Below, in pieces: positions 1 to 12,162 of a stretch of 64,000 nt of DNA. The stretch covers positions 204,137 through 268,136 of the forward strand of contig JAKOGH010001194.1 of NCBI GenBank assembly GCA_024811115.1, in the 5' to 3' direction. Made by a program: the position numbers and the translations under genes. The notes under the pieces were generated by a model that ran no database searches, was not told where the DNA came from, and was given only the letters and a program-made list of their open reading frames with translations. Each line of letters starts with the position of its first letter. Position 1 is the stretch's first letter. This DNA is from Terana coerulea. Lineage: Eukaryota > Basidiomycota > Agaricomycetes > Polyporales > Phanerochaetaceae.

Positions 1-1031
1 ATTTCCTCATGCCACCGGGCTGGAAGCCAATGGGAACTTCGAATGTTCGGGAGGAGAGAGCGCCCGTTTCACACTTCGGGCGTCACGGCAGCGATTTGGA
101 TCCCGCCGTCACAGTCGACCGTGAGTCCGTGACGTACGCCAGTCACTCACTTTCGCTGCGACCTGTCATGATTAACCTTGTCTACTCCGCACCCCATTCT
201 CAAACCAGTGTGCGTGATGCTCCTACTATACTCTGCGAATTTTATACGCGACTGACTTTCCCATAGTCACCGTGGTTCTATGTTTCAGTTCCTGAACGAC
301 AACTCAGCAGTATCATTTCTGCGGGATGTTCATCGAGCTCACCTCAACAGTGCGCGTTGTGGTGCGCATAAATCGGACATACCCTGCAAGAAATGAACAT
401 TGATATCGCTTGGAAGGCCGAGTTTGATATTTGATGAGTCGCTGCAGGTCGCCACTGTCACCAAGTCCTCTAACGAACTTAACTGTCGCCATTTCTTGAC
501 AAATCGGAATTCGCTCGCCACACCTAACACCCCAACCGCCCAACGCAGGCGTCGGCTAGGCTCGCCATTGCAAAGGTCCTACCCGCCGATTGCCTCACCT
601 CCGAAACAACTTCAAGAAGCACTTGCAATAACGCATGTCTCGACGATTAGTGCGTTGCATAGCATCAGCAAATCGAGCGGACGTCAAGCTGACTGCCAGT
701 GGCTTAGGGTCTTTGCCAATTCACGTCGTGTCGCCTTCTTCACGAGTGCACCCCAATGACGGGACGCTTGACCTGGGCATGGTAACAATAAAAGCAACGC
801 AGGAGGACCAGCAGCCTTCAGGCAACATCCCCAAAGAATGCAGCCGCAGGCAGAATGCATACAGCATCAGCGGACCCCACGCTCACTGAAAGCCGCCCTC
901 AGGCTGAACGACATATAAAAGCCTTGCCCTCGAGAGCATTTCTTCAACAGACCCACCCAGTCAGCATTCGCTCGCTTCTCTACCACACTCTTTCGCTCCA
1001 TACTCTCCTCGCCTTTCGCTGCCAAGCCAAC
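1..1031. other. Upstream intergenic region
   Basis: I see no convincing gene here. The open frames are short, lack recognisable motifs and overlap one another on both strands. The right end is the promoter and leader of the hydrophobin that follows, with a TATA box near 914. Confidence 0.5.
914..920 (+). promoter_or_regulatory. TATA box of hydrophobin 1
   Basis: TATAAAA lies about 112 bases before the hydrophobin start codon at 1032, in a CT-rich leader. A canonical TATA box fits a highly expressed, regulated structural gene. All five hydrophobins in the window have one at a similar distance. Confidence 0.7.
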
Positions 1032-1501
1032 ATGAAGTTCTTCATCGCTCTTACCCTCGCTCTCCCCGCCTTCGCGGCTGCCATGCCCCAGGCCGGCGTC
1101 GGCGCGCGCGACAACATCTTGTCGCCCAGCCAGTGCAATACCGGCCCTGTCCAGTGCTGTGACACCATGACCACTGTGCGCCTCATCCTCTTCCTCTGTT
1201 CAGCGTTGGCATGATCGACTTATATGTGGGTTTTTTGTAGAGCAACTCTGTGGAGGGCATGGCTTACCTCGCGCTCGCTGGGCTGACCGGCCACTCGGAC
1301 GCCCATAAGGGCAACGTCGGCATCTCGTGCAGCGACGCCGTCGACGTGGTCACACTCGGAAGCACCTGCAGCAACAGCCCTACATGCTGTTCTACTCGCG
1401 TACGTGTCTACTTGTCTACGCTTGAGTTGGAAGATGCTGACACGCCAGGTCTGCAGGGTGTTGGCCTCGTCTCTATTGGCTGCGTCCCTGTTCAAGTCTG
1501 A
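1032..1501 (+). CDS. Class I hydrophobin 1
   Basis: Small secreted surfactant protein that self-assembles at air-water or wall interfaces of hyphae and fruit bodies. Three exons are read: 1032-1175, 1241-1399 and 1457-1501, with clean GT-AG borders. The start gives a hydrophobic signal peptide (MKFFIALTLALPAFAAAMP). The mature part has all eight cysteines in hydrophobin order: CNTGPVQCC, ISC, STC, PTCC, IGC. The long spacing between the third and fourth cysteines is class I. It ends GCVPVQV. It differs clearly from the four other hydrophobins in the window: its middle region is DAVDVVTLGSTC rather than [11 protein letters not shown]. It is therefore a separate paralogue, not a recent tandem copy. 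No frameshift is seen. Confidence 0.93.
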
Positions 1502-2127
1502 GCTCCGAGGACTGCATACACATGAGCATATTTTTCCTGTTTTGTGCGCAGCGGTCTCAGCACGCTTTACCCCTTCGAGTAGTCGCTCTCTCCCTGTATT
1601 CAGTTCACCCTCCTCGCGTATGCTTGAAGTTTGCTATCGTTCTGTAACTAGTGACCGAGTAGATACCCTACGTTATTTGACTGTTGCGCTACCTGTACAG
1701 GCCGCGTTCATACCTTAGTTGCGCAGATGCTTTCCAGTGAATAAGTATCTCTCTGTTCAGGCATTCCTATTTAGGTAGCCTAAGAGTTTGTGGCGTTGTT
1801 GACATCATAACCCAACAAAACGGCTTTGCTTGTAGGCAGATAAAGCTCACTGGCACCGTTTGCCGCTTTGCAAGCTGTTGCAACATTGAGTATTTGACAC
1901 ACCTTAGACAGTCAGCTTCACTAAGGACTAAGACATGATATGAAGCACATATAGGATGTTACGGATTGGAACAGCTTGCTATTGGAGGAGGGGAAGACAG
2001 ATATAATTACAACAATGCTCCGACAAATGCTTCAATGACGATGATGAGAATGCTTCAGGGTAAAAGAATCCGTCACAGATTTTCTGCGACCACGCGCGTT
2101 CCGCGTCCGTCCCACAACGGAACGGCT
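1502..2127. other. Intergenic region between convergent genes
   Basis: This holds the 3' ends of hydrophobin 1 (+) and of the small minus-strand gene that ends at 2128. I see no further gene, RNA or repeat. Confidence 0.5.
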
Positions 2128-2697
2128 CTACAGCTTCTCCGACCGGGACTGGTATGTTTCCCGCTCGTGCTCCTCCGTCTTCGACGAGTTCTTCAGGGGC
2201 CCCGAGACCTTGTCCTTCTCGTACGTCGCCTCGTACGCGTCCACGCGCTCTTCGCCGCTCAGGCTCGAGCTCGCGGATGCGTCGTTCTTGCCATGCCTCT
2301 TGTGCACGTGGTCGACGGTCTCGGCTTGCAGCTCATGGAGGGAGTGGTCTGACCGGTCAGCCTGGCGCGACGGTTAATGTCATGTGAAATGTGGGAGAGG
2401 GTAGAGACTTGCCTTGACGGCGGCCTCTGACGAGGACGCGAGGTATTGGTTCCAGCCTGGAGCGTTCTTAATTGGTGTTGACGTCTCGTGTTGCGTCTTG
2501 CTCAAGTTGCGGTGCTTCTCCTTCTCCAAGACCTGCAACGACTTGAGACTTGCGCCAATGGTTGCATAACATAGGAATGCATACCTCAGGGTCGTTGTCG
2601 TGGACAGTGCTTGAATATCTCTGCGCGACGGCAGCGGTGCGCGGGAGACAGGGGCCACAGCGCGGCGAAGGGCTGAGCGGGTAGCGAGAGAGTACAT
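2128..2697 (-). CDS. Small conserved fungal protein, predicted mitochondrial
   Basis: I do not recognise a named function. The start at 2697 opens an arginine- and serine-rich, acid-poor N-terminus (MYSLATRSALRRAVAPVSR) that looks like a mitochondrial presequence. The body carries NAPGWNQYLASSSEAAVKA, a motif I associate with small uncharacterised fungal proteins, then a hydrophilic charged tail ending YQSRSEKL. The 5' coding part runs 2697-2413. A possible small intron near 2540-2590 stays in frame whether or not it is removed. The second intron (2412-2362) has a GC donor in perfect context (AAG|GCAAGT) and an AG acceptor. The last exon is 2361-2128. Translation across this GC-AG intron restores VKADRSDHSLHELQ. 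Confidence 0.6.
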
Positions 2698-3633
2698 GTT
2701 GGTGGATGAGGGTAACGAAAAGTGTGTATGGTGTGTGTTTCCGAGAAAAAGGCTAGAACAAAACCCGGATTAACGTGGGGAATGAGGTGGTGGTCGGTGG
2801 TAAGGGAAGAGAGCCAGCCCGTTTTGAGAGCGGGAGGTTGGAGGACGATGGAGTGACGGAAGGCTGTGACGTCACCTCTGCGCCAAGTCGACGACGCGAA
2901 GATACCCGGCGCGCGCAACTTAGGGTTATGATGTCAGCTAAACCCGAATAGATCCCCGCCCGTTGATCAGCCCGTCGGCCGAGGCCCGAGGGGCGGGGGG
3001 CGGCGGCAAATATCTGGACGCTTGCGGGAGGGTACACATGGACCCATAGCTCAGGCCTATGGGAACCAATGACAACGAGGTAGGCATGTTGGAAATGATG
3101 GCGAAGAGCTCGAGATTAATGGTTGCATAGTCGAACAGACTATTGGGCTTTCCAACCAGTTATGAAGGTAAGAAAACGCAGCAGTCGCATCCTGATATAA
3201 TATAATATCAAAGTGTCAAGTCATCATACAGAACAACTACTGCACTGTCTACTGAACAAAAATGTCGTAAACAGTGTACGTTATCCATCCGGCCGCCATG
3301 ACGGTATGTTCGCCGGTGCGGCCTCATACGGCTCCCCCTGGAGGACCAGAGTCTGTGCGCACTATCTCCTCTAGTTCGTCATACTCCATCGAAGTGACCT
3401 CTTGCCCTTGATCTTGGAGCCAATGGTAACAACGTAGCTCAAGAGAATGCCTTCAGCGTTGACGCAATGCCTGCGAACCGGCATCCTCGTCTTGCGGCTG
3501 TTCCAGCCTCCGTGATTTCCAGGCCGGCGCCACAAAGCGTCACACCATTGCACTGCTCCGGAAATGTGGACTTTGCAAAGCTGTGTGTGCGGAAATTCAT
3601 GACGAGGGAGTGCGAGAGCTGCACCAGAATGGG
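2698..3633. other. Intergenic region
   Basis: The left part is the promoter of the minus-strand gene starting at 2697. The AT-rich stretch near 3180-3260 and the rest show no coding frame I can support. Confidence 0.45.
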
Positions 3634-4110
3634 TCATGTGGCGTTTCTGGGCTTCTGCTGGTCTGTGGCCGGGTCCGACATGGAATCCTGCAGCGGGTAC
3701 ATCCGCTTCAGGTGTCTGTACTTGCGCAGGGAGTACAAAGCAAGCGTTTCTAGTTGCACAACAGCCATGAAGACATGTAGAAATGAAGATGTCAGAAAGC
3801 GCACCATTTCGTATGTACTCTCCCAACTTGATTGCCCTCTCAATCTCATCAGGGTCCTGCAAGTTCTTGTTCTCTAACGCAAACCGACTGGTTAGTACTC
3901 CCCTACCATCCTTCTGCAAGTCATAAAGCACATACTCTCAAACAAGCCCCGCAACTTGGCATGAAAATGGTACCTACCCGAGACCTCATTGACTCGTGTG
4001 ACTCCTTGTGAACGAGGAGATACGTACGAAGGATCAGGATAATCCCGGCCCAGCCGGTGTAGCTCCTTGTACAGTGCAAGCACCCGCAGTCTGGTAGCCT
4101 TGCTTGCCAT
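3634..4110 (-). CDS. LYR-motif protein, ETFRF1/LYRM5-like
   Basis: Small mitochondrial matrix adaptor of the LYR superfamily. In animals LYRM5/ETFRF1 binds electron transfer flavoprotein and displaces its FAD. Four exons: 4110-4028, 3973-3936, 3873-3805 and 3749-3634. All junctions are GT-AG and give one uninterrupted 101-residue frame. Visible signatures are LALYKELHRLGRDYP near the N-terminus (the LYR-type helix followed by GRDYP), KNKNLQDPDEIERAIKLGEY in the middle, and TLALYSLRKYRHLKRMYP near the C-terminus. The GRDYP and LRKYR-x-K-x-x-Y pairs are what point to LYRM5 rather than to other LYR proteins. A complex I or Fe-S LYR relative is a less likely alternative. Confidence 0.82.
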
Positions 4111-4510
4111 TCTCTGTCAGGTTGGAGGTGGTTGGGTATCCGTGGTGAGAGTACGCACACAAGGTGGCAGGAATGCAACAAGCGACAGGAGGCGACAGGA
4201 CTCAGCGGACAAGTTTCGGTCCGTTGTCCCGCCAGCTAGTAGACGCCTTCGCTCAATTCGAACTTATGCATATGCATGAAGCTTTGAAGTCCTTTGGAGG
4301 TCTCCCCGAGCCTCTTCAGATTTGAATGTGCGCATTAGAGGTGAAAGATGAACGGTCGTTTGAGAATTGGAGTGCCCAGAGGGACAGTGACTGATATATA
4401 GCGACAAACAATACATGTATGATATGCAAGCAGGACAGCGTGCAACACGCGCCGAAAAATAAAGGAATAATAGAGCAGCATCGACATTCGTATATGCAAG
4501 CGTAGCAGGG
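4111..4510. other. Intergenic region
   Basis: This is the promoter side of the LYR gene and the 3' end of the exchanger gene, both minus strand. Nothing further is recognised. Confidence 0.5.
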
Positions 4511-7192
4511 TCATTGTCTTAGCAGAGCGGAACTCGCTTTCACCTCCACCACAACGTTCGCGATCATGAGACATGTGTAGCCGACGATGAGCGCGATGCC
4601 CCAAGTCCGAGGGAGGAAGTAGCCGTTGTAGGGCACGAAGATCAGCGTCGCGACGAGCAGCACGAGGAGGCCCGTGCCCGTGAGCACCAGCGTCGTGGAG
4701 AACTGGAGGGGATAGGGCTCGCCGGTCTGGCGCGTGATATAGGTGCCCGTAATGCCAACGCCAAGCAGGATGTTGAGCATGGGCCCGCCGAAGCACGCGG
4801 AGAAGCCCATGATAGGCGCAAAGACCTACATGACGTCTGCGGTCAGCTCGGCCGTCACGACAGCAGTTCATGCGCTACTTACCGCAACGCTCATGTTCGC
4901 TACGAGATCAGCGAGCGAGTTACCCATAGCAAGATGGTCAGCCCAATGATGGCATCGGACAGTCCAAAGATGAGACCAAACGTCTGCAGACTGGTTCAGA
5001 AAAGCTTCTACCAACTAGAAGGAAGTCCTGACCTGAAGGACTTCGACAACCTCGTCGGCAATGGCCATGATCCACACCATCGCCACCAAAAAGCCCATGG
5101 TACACCGCGCTAACCTTGCAGCAGAGCTTTCGCCCTTGCCTGCGAATACCGCCACTAAGACGGCGACGGTTGTCCCCGTAATTCCCGCCGCGAGCAGCAG
5201 CCAGAACTCGCGACTCGTCCCATCTTCAAAAGTAGAAGACGTTAGTCAAAGTGAGCCGTAGAGAGAAAGAACCCATACACACCAAATAAGACCGCGATAC
5301 AGAACAACGGTGCGAGCACACACTGCACAGCCATCAACCACTTGTTGAACTGGAGCTCGTGCATCTCTTCCTCTACTTCGTCTTCGGCGCGCAACGTCCT
5401 CTCCACGCCTTCCTCCTCGAAGTCCACCAGCCGGCCAGAGTTCTCCGGCTTCTCTTCCGGCGAACTCGAGTGGCTATGATCGGTCACGACAACCGGCAAG
5501 GTCACGGTCAAGGCCAACACCGCCGGTGCAGCAAAGACAGAAGCAATCATCCCTAGGAAAGACTTCTGTCTAAAATCGTGGAGGGTGGGGAAGAGGATGT
5601 GGTAGATGTGGCCGAGCGTGCGGAAGACGCGCTGGCGACGAGACGGCGGGGTAAATTGCTCAGTCTCGGTTTCTGTCTCACTTCCTGTAGGGGAAGCAGG
5701 GTATGTGATATCACGGGTATATGCGGCTGCACGCCGCTGCCTGCGGTCTCGAGATCGTGCGTTGAGGCCATAGGGGAGCGTTGAGCCAAGGGCACACCAA
5801 GAGCGGCGTCCCATGGGTCACGGTTCTCATCGAAGGGCAGCGGTGTTCGCGACGATGTTCGCAATGAGGAGCTGCTTCGGCGCATATGGGGCGAGTGGTG
5901 ATAATAATGTCCGCCTGGATATGGCGTCACCGGGCTCTCGAAGAGACTCAACCGGGACGTCGCAGCTTGCTCCTGCAGGGACGCGACGACCCTTCGGAAC
6001 TCGAGAGCCCCGATGAGTGAGAAGGATGGCATGTGGTTTGCATGAGGTGTTGATCCTTGCGAGTTTTGCGGCGAGGGCGAGCGGGTGTGAGGACGTGTAG
6101 GGAGCTGTAGGCCCAGCCGGGGTGGGCCTGGCGTCGACGCCGCGCGAGAACGTTGATATGAGGCTTCCAGTGTAGATCCAGGCGTCACAGTAGGCTCCGG
6201 ACTAGCTGAATGGGCGTGAGACAGACAAGACACAAAGCAAAGTCTGACTTACGTTCGTCACGATACGGCTCGAATGAGATTTGCGGGGCACTGTCCTCTC
6301 TGTATTCGTCTCTCATCATCTGCTCTGTCCGTCGCTTCTTCTCTCGCCTCTTCTCAACCCAGGACCCAACGACAACTAGGCACACATAGAACAGGTACAG
6401 CCCCACGAGCGACACTGATTCCCAAAGCTCCAGCTCGCTGTCCCATAGTACGACCAGAAGTAAGACGACGGCCACGGTGAAGAAGCCAACGTCTCGGAGG
6501 AATGGTCCACGGTTGACTTTGAATGGCTTGATGATGCACATGGATCCAACCACGCAAGTGGTGACGAAGGCCGCTGCCCCGAGGAGTTCTCCAATGGCCA
6601 GACCGCCGGAGTTGCTACGCATCGCAGAAAACGTCGAGAAGACATCCGGACTCCCGTTCCCGAACGCGAGGAACGTCACGCCGGCCACATTCTCGTCCAG
6701 CCGCAAGATGTGTGCGAGCGAGCCGAGGTTGGGGCAGAAGAAGTCCGAGGCACTGATCCCGAGGGTGGAGAAGAGGAAGAAGAGCCAGACGAGGTAGCCA
6801 ACGAAGACGGCAGGACGGGTCGCCGGTTTGGCGCAAAAGTAGCGTTTACCGTATGGTATCGAGAGGATGGTGTGGGGGGCCGGGCATGATTCGACGACGT
6901 TGGCGCATTGCTCCTTGACAGGAAGGGCTACGGGATGACACTAGCAATGCCCGCCTTGAATTGCTAGCATCGGAACCCTGAGCAGTTCACGCACCTCGTC
7001 ATTGCGAACCAGCGCCGTTAAGCCAGTATGTGCTGCGCTTTGTCCTAGAGCATTTCCGTCCACTGGCGTGCTCCTCCTGAACAGCGAATTGGTGGTCTTG
7101 TGAGGGAGTTGCGCATAACGAGACTGGGACCAGAGCAAGCAATTTATCAGGAGAGTGAGGACGAAGAATAGTTTGGGTGAGCCAGCCCACAT
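4511..7192 (-). CDS. Na+/Ca2+ exchanger (NCX/NCLX type)
   Basis: Cation/Ca2+ exchanger of the CaCA superfamily that moves Ca2+ across an organelle or plasma membrane. Exons read: 7192-6995 (signal-like N-terminus MWAGSPKLFFVLTLL), 6940-6253, 6205 to about 5800, about 5690 to 5283, 5223-5033, 4983-4883 and 4825-4511. The loop junction near 5700-5800 is unresolved. The alpha-1 repeat is intact (GVTFLAFGNGSPDVFSTF). A long serine-rich cytosolic loop follows, then the second helix bundle with the alpha-2 repeat (AMGNSLADLVANMSVA) and the C-terminal helices (GFSACFGGPMLNILLGVG). The paired CEQC/VVESCP cysteines near residue 75 are typical of fungal members. Odd: just before the alpha-2 motif one base is missing at about 4931 (ATC TT GCT where TTT or TTC is expected), so the frame breaks in the ion-binding repeat. 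Confidence 0.88.
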
Positions 7193-7731
7193 CTGTGCTG
7201 AAGGAGAGGTGTAAAACCGAGCACGAACGCGAGGTGGTACTTATGGCATGCGGCTGTGGTCCTGGCCGAAGGCTGGAGGAATGTCGCCTGCGCTTGCGCT
7301 TGACGCAAGTAGAGTGTGAGGTGATCGACGATCGGGGTCCTGCTCGAGCAACCCATCGGTCACAAGGACTCCGGCCACCGTCTCTGCTTGGCCGCTGTCG
7401 ATCAAATTTAACATTGTATTATACATAAACGTTTGAACGAGCACTAGCATTTCTTCTGCTGAACCTGTAGGTATAAATGTACCAAGCTCGCTGTGGCTCA
7501 GGTAGAAGTGTTTCAACCAGATATACTGATTTTGTTGAGGGCCTGACACCTGCGCGTCATGAAACGGCTTGCTTTCATTAAGATTCTACGCGAACGCGGA
7601 CATTGCAGCGGCAACGAGTACTGCACCACGGTATGCACACAATAGAAGCAAAACGATGCATGCATCTCTCCGGAGTTCGCCCTGTATGCGCGACATACGG
7701 CAACATCAGAAAGATACTGCGTCGCCGACCT
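7193..7731. other. Intergenic region
   Basis: Leader of the exchanger gene and 3' end of the sulfite oxidase gene, both minus strand. A 102-codon minus frame at 7241-7549 has no recognisable motif, and I do not call it. Confidence 0.45.
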
Positions 7732-9086
7732 TCAAAATTGCTGCTCTCCATACGCAGCAAATGCGACACCTCTGAGATTCCACTCCGTATCAGCTACCTG
7801 CATGTTTCCATTCTCGTCCTCCGCACGGCTGAGAACCTTACCATGAGGTTCAGCTTCCCCTCCGAGAAGAGAAATCCTCGCCTCCCACAACGTCCAGCTC
7901 CAACGGCCCTCTTGATACGTGATGTTTGCCGGAATCCACGCCTCGCCTCCGTCCACGCTTACAGAAACTTTGGCTGACTCGCCCAGATGGCCCGCTGATG
8001 GCATACCCCTTGACGCGCAGCTCCGAACCGTGGACATCCGCGGACGCTATCACGGAGTTGAGCAGATTGGCTTGCAAAGGAGGCACTTTAGACCAATACA
8101 CCTCGGCTTGTTCATGTGTTTGAACCTGCACAGGCATGAGCGAGATCAGGGCGAGGGCAAGATGAGACCAGCGCACCTCTAGAGGCAGTATCTTGTAGTC
8201 CTTTTGCTGATAGTAATTATCGGACTCGCGCTGGGAGACAGTGATTTGGTCGATCCATTTCACCCATCTAGCACCAGAGTGGCCAGGGACTATCACTCGT
8301 AAAGGATGCCCATGGTCAGGGTGAAGTGGTTGTCCGTTCATCTGAGATTGAATGATGATTTAGGATATACCTCTGTGCCAAAGGACAGGCGAACCGGTGA
8401 GGACGCACCTCATACGCCAATATCACATCCCCCTCCTCGTCCATGGCTTTGTCTAACGGTACGGAAGCGCCGAACCAATCGTCCGCCTCGCACGCAGTGA
8501 CATGCGAAGCAAAACATGCGTGCCGCGTCCCACCGAACAAAGCTTTGACATCAGCTTTCGCTAGCACGTCTCGCAGACGTGCGCCGCCCCACTCTGACGT
8601 TACAGACTGTGCTCTGGCCCCACAAGATGCCTTCCACGGGCTTGTTCTTCTTGTCTTGCATGGCTTGGCGCCTGTTTCCAGCACACTGAAAGCCAGTTCA
8701 ATAGTCAGATGTCTGCGGATTTGTATGGTGTGGGCTATACCGCACCTGTAGAGCCGCTACAACTTCAACTTTGGGAAATGATCGTTGAATGTCGGCCAAG
8801 GTGTATTCCGTCTCATGTGCGACCAGCCCGTCTATCTTCAGTCTGAAGGCTGCAGCATCTAAATGCTTGATAGGACCTGTTACGAGCGGAAGTGTCGTTC
8901 AACGCTTGCATCAAATATCCATGGTAGGTGAGGTTTACAATGATTCCTGGCATATACAAGGTCCTGCGGCGTGATAGGGTGCTGGATTAGTTCCGTAAAG
9001 GGCGGCTCTGCATTCAACGGCTGCTCTTGGTGCACGATGAGCTTGTCAGAGTGTTGTGGTTCGTCCTTGAAGTCCATTTCGCCCAT
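7732..9086 (-). CDS. Sulfite oxidase-type molybdenum enzyme, copy 1
   Basis: Molybdopterin oxidoreductase of the sulfite oxidase family, without heme domain, predicted to oxidise sulfite or a related oxyanion. Exons: 9086-8939, 8876-8746, 8685-8409, 8341-8177 and 8125-7732. The order of motifs is [11 protein letters not shown], then CAGNRR (the cysteine is the Mo ligand), [40 protein letters not shown], and the C-terminal dimerisation domain ([25 protein letters not shown]). Length is about 370 residues. The exon plan matches the second copy at 24520-25772, with one extra N-terminal split. Odd: two one-base insertions break the frame, at about 8592-8595 (between CN and WGGARL) and at 7981 (GGG C GAG, before ESAKVSV). 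As written it cannot make full-length enzyme, so it is either a pseudogene or carries assembly errors. Confidence 0.85.
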
Positions 9087-10240
9087 GTTTCTTGAAAGCC
9101 CTGCTCAGGAGAGATAATACGCTGCTGGTTTTGAGTAGGTCCGCAATTGGCACAAGCCGCCGCAACGAGTGCAGATTTGGAGCCGGGCGGGTGATGTCAT
9201 GCTCCTGAGTCGACCTATGTGTCTTCGCGATGCCTCTCTCTGTATGGTCTGGCAGTGTATGCAGATGATGAATATTTTGCGCGGATGGGTCGACTGTCGC
9301 AATTCATGGCGACTCGCCACTATCCGAGGCCTCTCGCAGGTCATAAGAGGTCACAACTTGTGCACCAGCGGGCGCGCGCCGGAATGCTTGATCCGATCAC
9401 TTTGATGGCTGCTCTGAAAAAGGGAGGTGCTGTGGTTCGTCTGAGCAGTGAGCGTCCACTCTGACAGACGTGTGCGCGGGCACAAACGATGCCCAAGCCG
9501 CCATGCTACCCAACACCTACAAGAAATGGCGGCAAATTTTTCAAGTACACCAACAGCACCTCTAACCCCTCATCATATTTCCGCAATTCGGACGATGCTA
9601 CCAATGAACAGGTTTCCACCGGATTCTGACGTTCATCGCACGCCTAGAACATGAAGGTGTGGATCATCTGGTGCGGTGACATGGGTATCTGAGCTCTAAA
9701 TTATGTGACATAGACGCATTCTACTATCAGGTTCTGTTGTGTACCGGTATGCTGGGGAAGAACCCACAGATTCCCTGGCGTAATCCTAGTACGTCGTAAC
9801 CATCCTCTTCTCAATGATGCGCCCACTATGCTCACAGTAACAGCTGAATACATCTGATTTAGCACGCTGGAGCTTGTATTGGACTTCAATCTCGTCTCCA
9901 GGCTCCCTTCCCTGATGCAGGCTGGAAGCAATGGATTGCATGAGCAAGCACAAACAAACGTACAGCAGACAGCAAAATAACGGTAAGGAGCGGATAGAGT
10001 TCAGGAGTCAGAATGACGATAAAACTCTTTGGCATCGGGGCAACTAGCAATACATGCGTCTCGCCGCCCGAGCTGGCGAAGACACGTCCGCGGTCCATCT
10101 ACTACACAGGAAAATACGATACGACACAGCGCCCCACGAAGCACGAAGAGAAGAGTATAGATAGGCACGACAACGATGTGATATGCAACGACGAGTGAGG
10201 GCAAGACAAAAACGAGAGAGAGGGGTGGGTCCAGTGGTGC
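9087..10240. other. Intergenic region
   Basis: This includes the promoter of sulfite oxidase copy 1 and the 3' flank of the phosphate transporter gene. No gene could be supported in either strand. Confidence 0.45.
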
Positions 10241-12162
10241 CTACACGACCTGGTGCGATTCTCGTGGCACAGCCGGCCCTGCGATGAAGCCCTCCTGCTT
10301 CTCGTTCGACAGGTCCTCGAGCGTCTTCTGCTTCGTCTCGGGGATGAGCATCGTCGAGAAGATACCCGTGAGCATGAAGAACGCAAAGATCTCGAGACTG
10401 CAGAGAACTCAATCAGCGGCTGCAGAACGGCAGAGAACAGACGGCCGACAATACGCACATGTGTCCGACGAACGCGTTGGTCCCGTGGATGTTCCGGAGC
10501 CGCGCGAAGCCGACCTGCGCGATGACGGCGCCGAGCTTGCCGCTCGCGGCGGAGATGCCGTGGCTCGTCGAGCGGTAGCGCGTCGGGAACACCTCGCCGG
10601 GGACGATGAACGTCGTCGTGTTCGGGCCGAAGTTCTGGAAGAAGTTGGCGAGGCAGTAGAGGAAGACGAACGCCTTTGAGGCGGCGTTGGTCGCGATCAG
10701 CTTGTCGTAGCCGAAGCCCATGCAGCAGAACAGGATCGTGAGCATGCCGAAACCCAGGAACTGGATCGGCTTGCGGCCCCACGAGTCGATGAAAAGGAAG
10801 GTGACCCAGTATCCGGGGATGAGGCCGGCGACGGAGAGGATCATGTTGCCAACGCAGATGTTCTTCAAGTTGGTGTACACCTTCATGCTGCCGGTAAGAG
10901 ACTTGGACGGGCTCCCGAAACCGATGGCATTGAGGATGATAGAGGAGTTGAGGCCAAGACCGTAGAAGGCGATCTGGAAGTTGAATGTGAGTAACGGATG
11001 GTGTAATTTTCTTCTGGCGGTGCGCTTACGTCAAGAGCAAACCAAGAGTAGGAGGTACCAATGAGGACTTTGAGGTTCTCCCACTTGCTGTAGTACAAAC
11101 GGAAGTCAGCCCAGGTGGCCTTGGGAGCCTGAACACGTTCGATGGCAGCGTCGGGGTCGACGTAGTAGGTGCCGGTGGTCAGGAAGTTGTCGACGTCCTG
11201 GGCGGCCTGGTGGACGTTGCGCTCAATATCCATGGTGAAACGGGGGTCTCGGGGATGGTGAGACGGAAGTAGAGGGCGATGACACCGGGAATGCAGCCGA
11301 GACCGATGAGGATGCGCCACATCTGGTCAATGTGAGGGAGGACATGGGGATCGTCGTGGAGGATGGAGCCCTTGTACGCGGCGACAATGATGAAAGCGAT
11401 CAGGGCAGCCGAGAACTGACCCCAGCCCTGGTTGGCGAATACGGCGGTCATGAGACGGCCACGGATGTGCGTCGAGGCGAATTCTGACGAGATCACTGCA
11501 GAGAGCGGGTAATCTCCTCCGATTCCAATGCCCATCTGCAAAACTGGTGAGTGTTCAGTCGCACTGCAATGCATTGTTGCACTTACCAGGCCTCGCCAGA
11601 CTATTATGACACCGATGATGTTGACGGCGTGAGCACCACCAGCAACGGCTTGGCCGAACGTAGCGACAATGATGATCATGAGTTCAACACCGTCTGGAAA
11701 CTTGTCAACCTTTCATCCGACAGCCTTAAAACTCGCGATACTTACACATGCGCTTACGACCGAGTTTATCCGCGAGCCATCCGAAGAGCAATTGACCAAT
11801 GAGGTTACCGATGGGAGTCGCGACTTTGACACCAAGATCCTGGTTGGTGCTCAAGACCTGATTCTTGCCGTAGACGTAGCCAAGCATCGTCGAGGCGATG
11901 TTAATGGCGAAAATGTCGTAGGCATCGGTGAAGAAGCCGGCACCTGCGACCATGCAGACCTTGAAGTGGAACCACCTTGAAGGGTCGGCAAAAACGAGGT
12001 GAGAGGCCAATTCAAATGCAGGGCGGAGTGTACTCACGAGAACTTGGCGCTATCAACCTCAGCGAGGGCGGCGCGACGCTTCTCGTCGAGGGTGTAGCCG
12101 CCGTGCTGCTTGCCATCCGAGTCGGAGGCGGTGGAAGCCTTGTCAACTGCGTAGGAGGCCAT
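10241..12162 (-). CDS. PHO84-type inorganic phosphate transporter
   Basis: Plasma membrane H+/phosphate symporter of the major facilitator superfamily. Exons: 12162-12038, 11975-11746, 11693-11587, 11535-11030, 10973-10459 and 10397-10241, giving about 546 residues once one missing base is allowed for. The family signatures are visible: FTDAYDIFAINIAS in helix 1, LFGWLADKLGRKRMYG in the first MFS loop, GIGIGGDYPLSAV in helix 4, and VPGEVFPTRYRSTSHG in the second half. It ends in a cytosolic tail after LIPETKQKTLEDLSNE. The start at 12162 (MASYAVDKAST) was chosen over an upstream in-frame ATG because it gives the usual short hydrophilic N-terminus. Odd: five Cs at 11242-11246 where six are expected (IPETP|RFTMDIERN) shift the frame. 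Confidence 0.92.

Noticed and set aside
7241..7549. 102-codon minus-strand frame between exchanger and sulfite oxidase
   Set aside because: No family motif; it overlaps the probable 5' leader of the exchanger gene.
9219..9464. YADDE in a short frame, similar to a reverse transcriptase catalytic motif
   Set aside because: None of the other reverse transcriptase blocks is present nearby in any frame.
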